Shown here in pieces: positions 12,055 to 24,265 of a stretch of 64,000 nt of DNA. The position numbers were made by a program, and so were the translations under genes. Position 1 is the first letter of the stretch; the number at the start of each line of letters is the position of its first letter. The notes under the pieces are model-generated. The model was not told where the DNA came from, ran no database searches, and worked only from the letters and a program-made list of their open reading frames with translations. This stretch comes from Pteria penguin. Taxonomy: Eukaryota > Mollusca > Bivalvia > Pterioida > Pteriidae. The DNA lies in contig CM068587.1 of assembly GCA_035048485.1 (NCBI GenBank), positions 33,899,001 through 33,963,000 on the forward strand, in the 5' to 3' direction.

Positions 12055-13263
12055 ATGAATTCTAGCCCAAAAGCTGTCATTATGAAGGTAACATCACTGT
12101 CTGAAAATATCGACGAATTTAACTCAACCAAGAATACAACAATTTTATCTAACCCAACGGAACTCTTCAATTCCAACTTTGAAGATGCAGCAAAACATCA
12201 TAAAATTGTGGAAAATACACCCGCCATTATATTTACAACTATCTTAATGCTCATCGGAATTCCAGGCAACACAATTGTTTGCACTGTATATAGAAAATGG
12301 TCAAACTCAACATCCACCCGAGTTTTCATACTGTCTCTAGCAATTCTTGATTTGCTGAATTGTGTTATTACGTCACCTACGGAAATAAGCATGCTGGCTT
12401 ACCCGCTGGATTTTGATTCAGGAGTCGTCTGCAAATTGTCTCGATTTTCGACTTATTTCTGTAATACATCGTCTGCTTTGATAATGGTGGCTGTAGCAGC
12501 AGACAGATACCGGAGGATCTGTACCCCGAATAGGATAGATATAACGCCACGAAGGGCGCGAGTCATCGTATTAATACTTGTCGCTGTGTCACTTTTCTTC
12601 TCCTGGCCAGCCCTTTTTCTATATGGAACCCGACAATTCTACCTAAATGACCATGGATTTAAAAATATTTTTGCAAGAAATTGTCTTTTGGAAAGACGCT
12701 TTATTCAAACACCATTTCCAGTATCATATTTTGCTTTTCATTGCGTAAGTACCATAGCTATATTCACCATAGTTACTGTTCTGTATATTTTTGTCGGAGT
12801 CAGCATATTTCAAAGATGGAAATTCAGGAAACAATTCATAAAACCAACTGTCGAATTCCATTTACAAATAATCAGAAATCAATCAAGAGACGACATTAAT
12901 GAAACCAACATAACGAGGGACTCCTCCAACGAAGACAACGGTACTATCCAAATTTCACAAAGCACAACACATGTCTTTCCTAAAGGGATTGCAAGGACCA
13001 AATCTAATATCAATATTGAAAAAACGACTTTGATGCTATTTCTAGCTACATTGACCTATATTTTGAGTTTTTTGCCTTTTCTAGGACTAGCCATCGATAG
13101 ATCTCTACATCCGGGACGCTACCATGACATGTCGATCTCAAGTGAGATGGCATTCCAAATATTTTTCCGGTCTTATTTAATTAACTCCGCTTTGGATCCT
13201 ATCATATATTCATTTTGTAATGACCAATTCCGATCAGAGTGTAGGAAGATTTTACGATTATGA
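12055..13263 (+). CDS. class A (rhodopsin-family) G protein-coupled receptor, single exon
   Basis: This 402-residue seven-helix receptor of the plasma membrane should couple extracellular ligand binding to G proteins. TM1 is at about 56-80 with the conserved Asn in GIPGN (N72). TM2 has LAILDLL (D99). C126 at the top of TM3 can pair with C210 in extracellular loop 2. The DRY motif is at 150-152, the TM4 Trp at W184, the TM6 Pro within SFLPF (P341; the usual CWxP is absent), and the TM7 motif is DPIIY (381-385). The N-terminus has several N-glycosylation sequons (NSS, NST, NTT). Intracellular loop 3 spans about 253-325. The short tail ends in ILRL. An in-frame TAA directly precedes the ATG, fixing the start region; Met10 is a possible alternative. 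The ORF is uninterrupted, hence intronless. The ligand is unknown; a peptide receptor-like orphan is likely. Confidence 0.94.
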   Translation: MNSSPKAVIMKVTSLSENIDEFNSTKNTTILSNPTELFNSNFEDAAKHHKIVENTPAIIFTTILMLIGIPGNTIVCTVYRKWSNSTSTRVFILSLAILDLLNCVITSPTEISMLAYPLDFDSGVVCKLSRFSTYFCNTSSALIMVAVAADRYRRICTPNRIDITPRRARVIVLILVAVSLFFSWPALFLYGTRQFYLNDHGFKNIFARNCLLERRFIQTPFPVSYFAFHCVSTIAIFTIVTVLYIFVGVSIFQRWKFRKQFIKPTVEFHLQIIRNQSRDDINETNITRDSSNEDNGTIQISQSTTHVFPKGIARTKSNINIEKTTLMLFLATLTYILSFLPFLGLAIDRSLHPGRYHDMSISSEMAFQIFFRSYLINSALDPIIYSFCNDQFRSECRKILRL

Positions 13264-13377
13264 CATTTTTATAGGGTATGATTATTGATCCTTCCTTGCG
13301 AGAATTATGTCAAGCAGAAAATTGAACTTTCTCTTTGATATTTCACTAACCATGATCTGTATCGTATCTGCATTATT

Positions 13378-13383
13378 AATAAA
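13378..13383 (+). terminator. poly(A) signal for the GPCR gene
   Basis: AATAAA 115 bases after the stop codon, in a plausible position for a short 3' UTR. Confidence 0.5.
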
Positions 13384-13399
13384 AATAAATATTTTGTCA

Positions 13400-14474
13400 T
13401 ATACAACAACTTTCTTTGTTAATTAATTATATTTTATGTTGAAATAAAATAACTAAACCTTTTATAATAACGTAATGTCTTTTTGTAAGAAAATAACATA
13501 AATTTTCTTAATTAAGTATTTTGCATACTTAATTAAATCGTGAACTGTTTTGTAAAGCTATTGATAGTCAGTCAAGATAATCACGTCTATAGTATCGCAT
13601 TGGTATCTCAGTACGTCACATATTGACACACCATGGTTTGATTCCTAGTGCAGAAAATATGTTAAAATGTGTTATTGCATTAATGTTCTGTTCTCTCCGA
13701 ATTTTTATCCAGGGCATTTGGTACAATACACCAGTCTTAGGCTTGCATATTGTCGTTCAAGCGACAGATTATGAGGTGTGACAATACGCAATGAATGCGA
13801 TTGAAATATGTACGCTACACATAACGTAACAGCTTGGTTCAATATTTAAATTACTTTACCGATTTATCATTTATAATTTGTTTTTCTTGCTAAACCACTT
13901 CAACTGTATGACTGCCAAATGACCATCTGAAATAGGCATCGAAACTTCCGTGCTTTCAAACATACCTTTTCATGCCCTTTTTGATTTACCAGGAAGGTCA
14001 TTTTCATATCTTACTTTGTTTATCTAAATCGAAGGCGCCATGGAATAACTAATCAGCAAACAATTTGATTGTATTTTTTTTTTGTATCTTTTGACGATGA
14101 ATGTATTTAATACAAACCGACACACACTAAAATGCAGAGGGTTTTTTGTACGTTACAGAAATCATATTTTTTATTTTTTCATAAGAAGTTTCTTTGCAGG
14201 GATATACTTAAGAGTTATAATACCTAAAGTTGTGTCTGTTTGACACATTTTTATAGTGCCAGTAAACATGTGTTCTATGCAATCTGAAATCATTTTCATA
14301 TCGTGATTATGTTTTAGACATTTGCCATTCTTTGAAGTTTGAGCTCATGAAAAAAGTCCCACTGGAGGATTTTAGTAAGTTTTAGCTCTGATCCTACTGT
14401 TTTGTGACATTACTAAATTGTCTTCTACATTCATATCATTTGAGCATCGCTTCAATGTTTTTGTGTCATCAGTA
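13400..14474. other. unassigned downstream of the GPCR
   Basis: No recognised gene or repeat; AT-rich. Confidence 0.4.
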
Positions 14475-14600
14475 AACCTTGAAGATTTTGGCGGGTGTGG
14501 CTAGCAGAACATGAGAAGTCGAATCTTCACGGGCACCAGCTCTCGCCTCTTTAATTTCCAGAGGTCTCTGAATGCTCATAGTGTGCATGGTTGCGATTGC
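14475..14600 (+). mobile_element. PLE-B 3' UTR fragment
   Basis: GGCGGGTGTGGCTAGCAG, then CACGGGCACCAGCTCTC, correspond to the tail block at 55077-55130 (GACGGGTGTTGCTAGCAAGC, CCGGGCACCTGATCTC). Diverged, no coding part. Confidence 0.5.
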
Positions 14601-15339
14601 CACCGTAAGATGACTTGTGTTTTATATTACATTTAATTATCTCCAATTAAAACTACAAATATTGAAATAGGGAAATATAAGCTAACTATTTAGGTACCGC
14701 AACGTATATGAAAACCTATTTCGTGCGGAATCTAGTTTTCCCTTGATGTCCAAGGAATATTTATCAAGGTACATTGTTGTAATACTATAGATATATAGAA
14801 TCAATTTCGTTCATATTTCACATTGATTGATACAGATGAGGATAGATTCAACAAAATGTATCCAGATAGACAATAATGATTTCCGATATTTTTCAATTGA
14901 TTGTGTGTGTTTGTGATTATTATTTCATGAAGATGACAATGGACGTAACATAATCCAGAAATCAGGTTTACAGTCGAAATAAATCTACAAAGTTAATAAC
15001 TGAAATATTAATAATGTTATGGTTTATAATTTTTCTGCTTCAAATCCGGTATCAAACAATAAACGACATTTAAAGACAATATATTCATGGCTTCCTGGAT
15101 AAATCCGAGTTTGGATATCAGACTTTAGATATGATAAAATACAAGTTAAAATAGCAAGGGCAATGACCATTTAGAGAATCAATCGTTGGGGGAAAAACCC
15201 TGATATTTTCATATAAACCACGTTTACGCCACCATGTGTATAAAGTAAACACGAAGGAGTAACTTGGGTTTAATTCAATCTCAAACTTCTCAATAACTTG
15301 ATCACATATTAAGACGAATACAGGTCCCAATTAAAACAT
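14601..15339. other. unassigned
   Basis: No recognised feature. Confidence 0.35.
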
Positions 15340-15425
15340 TGATGGTAGACCATATGCTCGGGAGGATTAAGCGTCTCCTGCCTGCATACAACATCCTTTG
15401 CAAAAGTCGTGTAAAAACCTGATAC
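15340..15425 (-). mobile_element. PLE-B-like UTR fragment
   Basis: CTCGGGAGGATTAAGCGTCT, GCATACAACATCC and GCAAAAGTCGTG match related blocks at 60235-60300 and 23715-23760. A very short remnant. Confidence 0.4.
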
Positions 15426-16357
15426 ATCTGGTTAATACATACTGCCTAATTCTTTACTCCCAGAAAGGTAAGGACTTAAACATGCCTCAAAATGGCGATA
15501 ATTGATTTGATATTTATTGTCTGATTTATTTATTTGATTGTAGTCCCGTTTGTTTTGTGATAATAAACCATCACAAATTCTAAGTTATCATGACATTTTA
15601 CCGATAACCGTGACTATGGTAATACAGTCACCACCTCATATGAGAAGGAGTTATACCAGCTGATAATCTTATGGCATCTCTGCGGGTTTGACCGGTCAGC
15701 ATGACGATTTCACTCCCCATCCCACTTATACATACTCTGGTTCTGCCAGGGATCACTGATAGCCTATATCACTACTTTGTCTAGTACAATGGATGTTCCT
15801 TATTGACCCGTTGTCTTAGCATTTACTAGAAAAGAGGTACCACAAACGGAATGCAATTGCTATATTGACCAAAAGATCAGAAGAAACGTAGACTTCTTGA
15901 CTAGATCTATGGATTTAAATTATGCCCTGGTATTGTATATAAATTGAAATCAAAACTCCAGAGGCATAGCAATAGTATGTTGCTATTCAGGACAGGAAAG
16001 TTGGTGATAAGTAGATCACAAAACGATTACACCAATTGTGTTTTATAAGATTTTTTCTTCATCTTTTTGTGAAAAATATACAACGTATTGGAAATTCATA
16101 TTTATGTTTTTGAGCTTTAAAAGTTTACTATAATTACTTTGACCAATTATATATTATAAGTGTACTTTTGAATTACACTGCATATTTAATTGCTGGAATA
16201 GGTCATGCATAATTTAAAAAAAACACAACTCTCAGAAGGATGAATTAAACAATCGATATCCACCTAGGAGGAGGGACGGTTCCGCACAAAGAAAATCAAA
16301 GGTATGCAAAAATTGTGGAGTTACTAGAACCCATTTTAATCACGTTAACCCTACCCC
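15426..16357. other. unassigned
   Basis: No gene or repeat recognised. Confidence 0.35.
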
Positions 16358-16620
16358 TCTATTAGACATGAAGCCGGCTAGGTCCAGTGGATGAGGTGCT
16401 CGGCTTGTGACCAGAAGGTCCCGGGTTCGACTCCCACCTTTGATACATCTGTGTTCTGTCTTTGGGATAAGACAGTAAAACTCGAGGTAGGCGTTGCACG
16501 TAAAACATCCCTCACAGCATGCAAAGGCAAAAAATTTCTATGCGATTCATCAGGCAGATGCCGTCACCATATATACGTGAAATAACCGTTGAAACGGAAA
16601 ACAATAATCAATCTATTAGA
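16358..16620 (+). mobile_element. complete tRNA-derived SINE with target-site duplication
   Basis: The element (about 16367-16611) has a tRNA-like head with GCCGGCTAGGTCCAGTGG, GTGCTCGGCTTGTGACC and the B-box GGGTTCGACTCCC. The body has GATAAGACAGTAAAACTCGA, and the conserved tail is GCCGTCACCATATATACGTG followed by (CAAT)-like repeats. The 9-bp word TCTATTAGA flanks both ends (16358-16366 and 16612-16620), as expected for LINE-driven insertion, so this copy is full-length. The same family occurs at 28.5, 29.9 and 33.6 kb. Confidence 0.88.
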
Positions 16621-17557
16621 TATTAACATAAAAAAGGGTGCCCACGTGTTTATATATTTAGGCTGGCCCACACGTAGTGTGTTGCATTAGTGAAGACTGA
16701 TTACTCATTACATTTAAGTTCAGTCATTTCTGACTGATATTTAAAATTAATTTCAAATCCAAATCCGGAATGAGTGATGCATTCTATTTTTTAAACTGGG
16801 AATCCTTATAATTTAGTGCAGTACTTTAGCGATTACAAATTCTCAAATATGGTCATCTAATTCTAAAATACTTTTTTTGTAAAACCATCTCAAAATGAGA
16901 TATATTCATTAGTACTACAAACCAGCTATAGAGTCCGCACTGTTTGAATTTCGGAATGTGTTTCAATGTAACAAAATCCTTCTGCCTATCTTACAGGAGA
17001 ATTTACCCATTTAAGGCTCCTTCCTTGAATACATACCGATGATACGATATCCAGGAAAAAATAAATCAATTTCACAACAACTTATGAGTATGAAAAGATT
17101 CAAGTAAAACACAAGGTCCATGTCTGACAGGTGTTCAATCATATCAGAAGGATTACAGTTCTTATATCTAATGTCAATATTAAAAATATAAAATATGATA
17201 CTCATCGTAATAATTATTAACTATAACTATTCTAAAAATAACAATATTTTCATAAGTTCATAATCAAGATAATATGATAATGATTTCAAAACTGATCTTG
17301 TATTATTTGTAAAGTTAACGTCATTATACATACATATATATTTATATACAACACATACAACCGAAATGCCTTATACAAAAGAAGTGCAGAAACATTTGTT
17401 TCAGTTGCATAACAAAACTCACCACAGATATCCAGAGCAAATATTCAGTCACACAATACTAGTATAAATGTAAATACATTGTATATGAATTTCAGCATTT
17501 GAAAACACTAGAGAAGAATACATACCTGAAGTATTCTTAATTATTTTCTCACTTAAG
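16621..17557. other. unassigned
   Basis: No recognised feature. Confidence 0.35.
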
Positions 17558-17711
17558 TCAATAATCAAAGCTAAACAAAAGATCGAAAAATAAGATTTTA
17601 CATAGAAACTGTAGATAAATCCCAAGAGATATAGTCAATAATCAAATCTAAACAAAAGATGAAAAATAAGATTTTACATAGAAACAGGGGATAAATCCCA
17701 AGAGATATACC
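17558..17711. repeat. 77-bp tandem duplication
   Basis: Two adjacent near-identical units, each opening TCAATAATCAAA and containing AATAAGATTTTACATAGAAA and AAATCCCAAGAGATAT. The second starts 77 bases after the first, with only a few substitutions, so the duplication is young. Confidence 0.9.
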
Positions 17712-19261
17712 CTGGATCATCTCAGCGTTTGAGAATGGACTCCATTCCCGTCTTATAGGTTTTCTTGGGAAAAGACATACCTTTGATGAAGGTAACCTCT
17801 TTATGCATACAAATTATATCAGGATATAAAAAGTTTTATAGAAGTAGTTTAAATTATGTTACCTTACATATACTTCTAGTTAACGCAATTTCTTTAAAAA
17901 CATTAAAAATAAAGAGAAATAGCGTTGTGTGTCGTTTGGGTAATTCTTGTTGTGAGATTATTACATGACTGCGGTTTAATGTTGGCGATGTTCGTGAACT
18001 TTTTCAGGACGAATTGTAATTGACATTAACCAGCGACAGTTTACCGATATTAGGATCTATCAAATGCAGCATAAAAATCGGATCAAAGAACAATACAATT
18101 ACTCAGCCTATAATCAAACTGAAATATGTAGATCTTCAAATCATTCTGTTGATCTCTCCTCGTTATAGCCAGCATCGCATCAATCGGCATAAACTATCTG
18201 GAATATTATATGTGTTTAACATAATCGATGGCTATATTTGCCATGTCAATTTATTTCTAAATGTAATGCTTCTGTTGTTTTATTTGAAATTTTAATCTTG
18301 AAATACGATGTTTTAATGGTGATTTGTCACCACAACTTTCATTTTATCTTACGATTATGACGACGTTAATATTGATGTGGCAGGACTTAAACATGAAAAC
18401 CCTTGGTGTTGTTCTCATGCGATCTTTATCCTTAAAATGTTAAAACAAGGGAACTTTAGAATTTTCGTATAGTCAATTAAAATACAGTGAAACACTTAAT
18501 TTGTGAAAGCTTTTACTTTTCCGTAATCTGCTCAAAAATACAATACAGATTATTTGTTGCCTTTGCTCTGACAAAATCTACAGTCTACTTTTAATACATG
18601 TTTTTGCAAAAAGAATTTCAAGTATACCAATGATATCACGACTAATAATTCAATATCATTACGTTTTTCTAAGATTAAACAGTAAGGAATGATTTATCAA
18701 GATGATTATCAATACACAACATTCAAATGAAATCCTCCCCATACCATACGAACACCTCTGAGATTTTAAGGTTATCCTCAGTTTCTTCTAACCTAAGTAC
18801 ACCCAGAACCCTCAGAAGAGGCGCTAGCCCATTGCAGCCGCCTAATTTAGCAGGTTATAAACTGAGAAAATACTTAAGCCAGTTATTTCATTTTAATTCC
18901 TTACATTATCACACACTGAAATGAAATGTCATGCAGAATGCTGTAAGTCTATTTATCAATAGAATAAAACTCAATAAAATCCAAATCCTAGTTAATAACT
19001 CATTGTTAAGCAGAAGAATTTGAAATCATGACTTAAGTATATTCTCAGTATATGGCGCCGAACCCAGAGCTGAAACCGGTAGTCCAGCGAAAGTCCAATA
19101 ACTACGGTAGTAGGACCCACACCACCGGTGATCCTCAGATTACAAGTGCAATGAATTAACCACTGAATAATATGTCATGGCATAGTTTACTGGTTAATGA
19201 CGAATAATAAATCACTAAGTAATGACTTGTTGAGAACAATATTGTTCATAACATTAAGTCT
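17712..19261. other. unassigned
   Basis: About 1.5 kb without recognised gene or repeat. Open frames at 18020-18295 and 18727-18924 (plus) show no known domain. Confidence 0.35.
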
Positions 19262-19525
19262 GTTGTATTATGAAGGATTGTAACATTGCTACGCACTGCA
19301 TGCCGAGTAATCCCAAACATAAAGATTCATTGTACAGATTTCTTGGAATTTCAAGAATCTTGGCGTAAGGATGTCGTTTGTGTGGGAGGAAACCGGAGTA
19401 CCCGAAATATAACCAACAGAGCAAGGTTGATGACAGCCTCACCATGTCACGTACCACACCGAGAATCGAAACCGGTTCGCATTGGTGAGAAGCGAGCATG
19501 CTACCGACTGCGCTACCAGGTCCCC
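19262..19525 (-). mobile_element. tRNA-derived SINE, second family
   Basis: On the minus strand the head reads GGGACCTGG followed by TAGCGCAGTCGGTAGCATGC (A box), then GGTTTCGATTCT (B box). The body has TTTCGGGTACTCCGGTTTCC. The body differs from the 16.4-kb SINE. The open frames on both strands here are incidental. Confidence 0.8.
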
Positions 19526-19616
19526 TCCGTAGAGATTCACGACCCCTCAATCAGCACCGTGCATCCTGCTTATGTAGTAAGATTTTGCAATTTTCGCCTC
19601 TTAGTGATTAATAGAG

Positions 19617-19758
19617 TCTACCGCTATTGTCCGGTGGTGACAGAGAAATCAACCAACCCTCGTGTAAAATTAGCTTAGTCCATGCCGAGGCATGGACTAA
19701 GCTAATTTGACACGAGGGTTGGTTGATTTCTCTGTCACCACCGGACAATAGCGGTAGA
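19617..19758. repeat. 142-bp near-perfect palindrome
   Basis: The left arm 19617-19686 and right arm 19689-19758 are reverse complements with a 2-base loop (GA at 19687-19688) and one visible mismatch (GTGTAAAATT versus GTGTCAAATT). The outer word is TCTACCGCTATTGTCCGGTG. It could be a foldback MITE or a recent inverted duplication; no TSD is obvious. Confidence 0.95.
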
Positions 19759-21629
19759 TTGTTTTTCTCCCATTCAATAATTTGCCCCTAAATTTGTCAT
19801 TTTCCCTTTCGTTAATGTTGGAAAATGATAAAAAATTAGGTTGCTTGACGTTGACGTATGTCGTGTTTGCTTATGACGTCATGATAATATTGAGCGCGAA
19901 ATAAGTCGTGTAGCTTATCTTCCACCCCCCTGTGGGAGACAGACTGATCATTTTGCAGTAAATATGAGAATAACTCTGTGAATATGTGAGAAATTATTAA
20001 GTCCAATTTAATTTCGATTCAACAGACTGTTACGTCAGATCATGACATTTGTCAATATTGGTGTGGTGAACAGTTGTGCTACCAACAGATGACGCTATTT
20101 GACAGAGAAATATGATCTGAATCTGTCAAGGATAGGTCGAATATAGGATAACTCGGGATAGTTCTATATCGGTAATATTGTATGCTTTGTTTATATAACA
20201 TTAAATATTCCATTGAATTCGTGTAAATAAGAAAGAAATGATTTTAATCACATTACTGTCGAAAAACACAGTAATACATTGTGAATGTGAAATTAAAAGT
20301 GATGTACTAAAGTGCCTAGATATAGAGCCATAATCATTAAGGAAAATCCATCATGCTAGACAAAATAGAGATAAAAGCTTTCACAGACCCCTTGAACCAA
20401 TGGTAGAATTAGGCGCCGTTGGGATGGTGAGCAACGCCCGCTGACCTGTCACATTCGCTGTGATGCTTTAATATTATATGCGCTAGTATTACTCGAATGT
20501 GTATAAGGTGGATTCGGTATAACCTTGGTCACAATCGGTTAAACGTCATGATAAGTGAAATGCGTGATATTATATCATTACAGTACACCCCGGTTAAACA
20601 AGGACTACAACAAATAATGAAGTTAGCATGTCTAACATTGGCGGATAAGCGCAAAGAAAGTCTTTAGTGAACATTAAATTTGCGGTATGAAGACTTCATA
20701 CGTGTTTTTTTTTTTTTTTTTTTTTTTTTTTGGAAAAAGCTCGAGCGTATCGGATCACTTGAGGAAAATACCAACTACACACAAATGGAAAAAGAATATT
20801 ACTACACGTATATGACATGTAAGCGATAGGACAATTGAAATCATGACGTTCATAATTTACTGAAGTAGTATGGTTAATCAGGTGCCTTTTGTCGTCGTGT
20901 CTGGTCATCAGGGAATGCTTACTCTGTCATTGTACTTTACCTATATTTCGCAAAAGATACGCTATTGACTTTTTTATTCCTACGTCTATAATAGATACAT
21001 ACATTTCAATATGGTTCATACCCAGGAATTACAAATACCACCATTCAGTACGTTACAATATAAAACGGTTATAAACTTCAAAAATAAGAAAAAAACACAA
21101 ATGATGTCTAATTTTGAATTTCACATTAATGACACAGTAAACATTATGAAAAGATATCTATGATGAAAGATGAAAAGGTGTCTAACCAACTGTTATAAAA
21201 TGACAGATATTGTCATATTTTTGATGATGTTACCATTATTTACTATAAGAGAATCTAATATGTATCCTTCTGAAAATAATAAATACTGTAACTATTACAA
21301 TAATTGCCTTATGAAAATAACTTAAACTGCAATATATTTTCTATGATATAATAGTGTAGCCTTTCAATATTTAAAGAAAGTAGTCATCGATCATAGTCAT
21401 CAAGTAATTACAATTTTCAAAATATGGTAAATAGAATAATGACTGATATGTATATTGCGACATACACAATGTGGGCGTAAATCCGTTGCTATTTACCCAT
21501 CGTCCAATGTGTTATTGACACGTGTAAAGGTAATTCTCAGTGTTCTTTATCATTTTTAAAAGCCTTTACGCATACAATGTTCTCCGTTATCACTTTACAT
21601 TATACGACTTCAATAATTACAAATAACAG
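19759..21629. other. unassigned, with a 27-base poly(T) tract
   Basis: No gene recognised. A homopolymer T run lies at 20705-20731; read on the minus strand it is a poly(A) tract, possibly the 3' end of an otherwise unrecognisable retroposed copy. Confidence 0.4.
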
Positions 21630-22095
21630 GCCTTGCCGAAACCTCCCTCAGAGAAGACATGGCCCTTAACCTCGTCCTCTCTGACTGTTAGTCGGTACTC
21701 CTACAGATCTAGGGCCTGAGCTCATTTCCGGACCAGCAGAGCACTGTTTCCTGATTTTGATATCGCTTTATATGTTTTGATACCTTGATATTTTATTTCT
21801 GCATTTCTATACGTGTTTATATATTTTTATGACCTCTCAACTTGAGACATTTATTGACCCTCGATCTCTACATGGATGAATATTTATATTTTTAAATGTG
21901 TGTCCTTTCATTATTCTGCTGTTGTGGGAAGACAGGCCCGTAATCCCGTTAACTATACCAATTGGTTGACTATTGTCATTCCATATGACCGTCCTAGGTC
22001 GGTATCGTAACTGCACTATTATTGAGTATTTTTGTAATGTCCTTATAAGTCGGTATCTTTTCTTTTTTCCATGATTACATTGATTTTGCTTTGTG
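21630..22095 (+). mobile_element. PLE-A 3' UTR, 5'-truncated
   Basis: Recognised by GAGAAGACATGGCCCTTAAC, CTGACTGTTAGTCGGTACTC, AAATGTGTGTCCTTTCATTA, GACCGTCCTAGGTCGGTATC and GAGTATTTTTGTAATG. It begins just past the RT stop position of the family and has no coding sequence. Confidence 0.8.
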
Positions 22096-22684
22096 GGCAC
22101 ACTAATCTGTCAATCGTATCAATTAAGACATCATGAATTGCTCGTGAAAAGTCGTTACTGCAAAAGCATCCTCGTCATATCCTGTAAATTCTAAATTTTC
22201 GCCAGCACTTAAATTTAGTGAGCGATAAAAAATCGAGAAAGGTAAAGGCAACGAAATATATTATCCGGATTCCGGAGTTGTTTCCGTTGCTTTCATTCGA
22301 TCCGTTTCGTTACTCAGTAGGCCCTACAAATAACATGCTGTCGAGAAGGTCACCAGAGTATTCAATTTATGTCAGTTTTGGGTTACTTTACTAAACATAG
22401 CCTACCGAACCCCGATTGTCCAAAAATCACATTTCTCTCGACATCATCACAATGTGAACTTTTACCTTATTACCTAGACATTAAATGCAGATGAGATGAT
22501 ATATTAATACGTGTATTATTAGTATTGTGTTAAACAATTATAAAATCGCGAAAATTTAAGGCAGCGAAATAAGAGAAAATTGAAAATTCGCGAAAGTTTT
22601 AAGTCGCGAAATGAAAGGGGTTTACAGTATCTTTAAGATGTTTTTATGTGGTGATTTGGGGATGTGTCCTTGTCAAATGTCTTG
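22096..22684. other. unassigned
   Basis: No gene or repeat recognised; contains several GCGAAA words. Confidence 0.35.
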
Positions 22685-22895
22685 ATGTAAAGATGATGGA
22701 TAAATCCAAACCACAAGTCCAAAAATCATGAAACCATAGGACATACAAAATCAGTGAAAATGAAAAACAAATGGAAAATAACAAAATATGTCTACTTGAA
22801 GAGCATATGTGAACCCCTGTGATGGAGTGAGATCAGGTGCCCGGGGAGAGTGAGCATCTCCTGCTTGCTAGCAACACCCGTCACATATACCCCTT
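22685..22895 (-). mobile_element. PLE-B 3' UTR, 5'-truncated
   Basis: Minus-strand copy of the PLE-B tail: ATGTAAAGATGATGGATAAA, CCAAAAATCATGAAACCATA, GATCAGGTGCCCGGGGAG, GCTAGCAACACCCGTCAC. It is nearly identical to 26294-26505 and to 55070-55276 (plus), so these are recent insertions. The conserved 3' terminus is CATCTTTACAT in the sense direction. Confidence 0.85.
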
Positions 22896-23224
22896 GTCAT
22901 TCTTTTATGTTTTGAGCATTCACTGCGATTGTGCCTGCCCAAACAGAAGACGTTTCCCTCTATGCAAGCCCATGGTCTTATTGGAATCAACAGTAAAGGC
23001 CTAGGAATGTCCACAGTGGTACAATTCATATTATTTTGGATGTCACAGTGCCGTAACAAAACTCGTCCTTCTGTTTTCCGATGGCATCAAAGACACTAAT
23101 ACCCTGACACATCAAACAGATCAAAAATCGAACCTGACTATTTGACAATAATTAGTAATTGATATTGTTTTTTCTGATGATATCTATTCAATGCACTGAC
23201 AATTCGAAAGTTGATACACACCCA

Positions 23225-23515
23225 CCAAAAGAGTTCTCGGGTTTAACCATATCACACAAAAGCACTTGTTTTTTTTTAAATGTTGTCAAGTGCTGTGACA
23301 GAGGTTGACGACTACCATGACACGCGGCATGACAAAGGTTGACGACTACCATTACACGCGCTCACTTGTTTTTTACATCTTGTCAACTACTGTGACAAAA
23401 TTGACGAATACCGTGACACGCGTTCTCGGGTTTAACCACCTTATACAAAGGCTTTTTGACCTGTTGACAACTACCATGACACGCATTCTCGTTTGTAACC
23501 ATGTCAGACATTAGC
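23225..23515. repeat. degenerate minisatellite
   Basis: Roughly four imperfect units combine TTCTCGGGTTTAACCA, CTTGTTTTTT, TTGTCAA(G/C)T(G/A)CTGTGACA, GTTGACGACTACCATGACAC and GCG. Unit length varies from about 60 to 95 bases. The open frame across it (23305-23514) follows from the repeat. Confidence 0.8.
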
Positions 23516-23649
23516 AGGATTAAGACAAACTGCATGTGGAATTGAATTCTTTTCGTCCCCGCGTCATACTCGCTTCCAATTCCGCTGCCTTGGCTATAAG
23601 TAAAAAACGAAGAAGTACCGAAGGGTAAACCTTATCTCATAGTCCATGG

Positions 23650-23780
23650 AATAAAACGACAATATCGTGAATAGTGTCATATTCAGACAAATGCAAACCC
23701 CAATAAAATCGAGATGAGACCAGGTGCCCCGCTGCAAAAGTCCTGCAACAACCTTTAATATCAAGGAGGTAAATACATAA
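23650..23780 (-). mobile_element. PLE-B-like UTR fragment
   Basis: GTGTCATATTCAGACAAATG, GAGACCAGGTGCCCCG and GCAAAAGTCCTGCAACAACC match the related copy at 60170-60320 in the same orientation. Confidence 0.5.
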
Positions 23781-24054
23781 ATATACACGCATGAACACAC
23801 GAAGGAGACAAGGAAACGAGGTCTTTCATTTTAACATTACATTTATTACACGTATATATGGCGACATCTGCTGTAATTTATGTGATCCATTTTATTTCCT
23901 CCATCCGTACCACTGCATAGGGAAGTACAAATGTAGGCATGTGAATGTGCGACTGGACTAGTCCTCGTGACCGCTTTTCGCGTTAATGTGTGTTATGTTA
24001 GGATTACACCCATCTGTACATATTATGCCATGGGTTGCTCTAAATACAAAAAAT

Positions 24055-24265
24055 TCGTCCTGAGATTGAGGCTTCTTGCCACAAAGCTATTCTCACAAGG
24101 ATATATTGAGGAACGTTTGAAATTGTCACTGAGGAAGATTTAGGGTCGATAAAGCAATCTAGTGCAATTTCAGATTCCTCTTTCAAAAATGGTAACTGTC
24201 TCGCCAGAAGAATAGATTTCAGATGTCGAACTCGGGTCCACCGATTTGAAATGCAGTCATGTACA
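24055..24265 (+). mobile_element. PLE-B RT thumb remnant
   Basis: One frame reads TKLFSQGYIEERLKLSLRK followed by IYGR-like sequence before a stop. This corresponds to LLNQGYICARLATSLRKFYG in the copy at 54615. Frameshifted and short. Confidence 0.55.

Noticed and set aside
23305..23514. 69-codon ORF across 23.3-23.5 kb
   Set aside because: It follows the minisatellite repeat and contains no independent coding signal.
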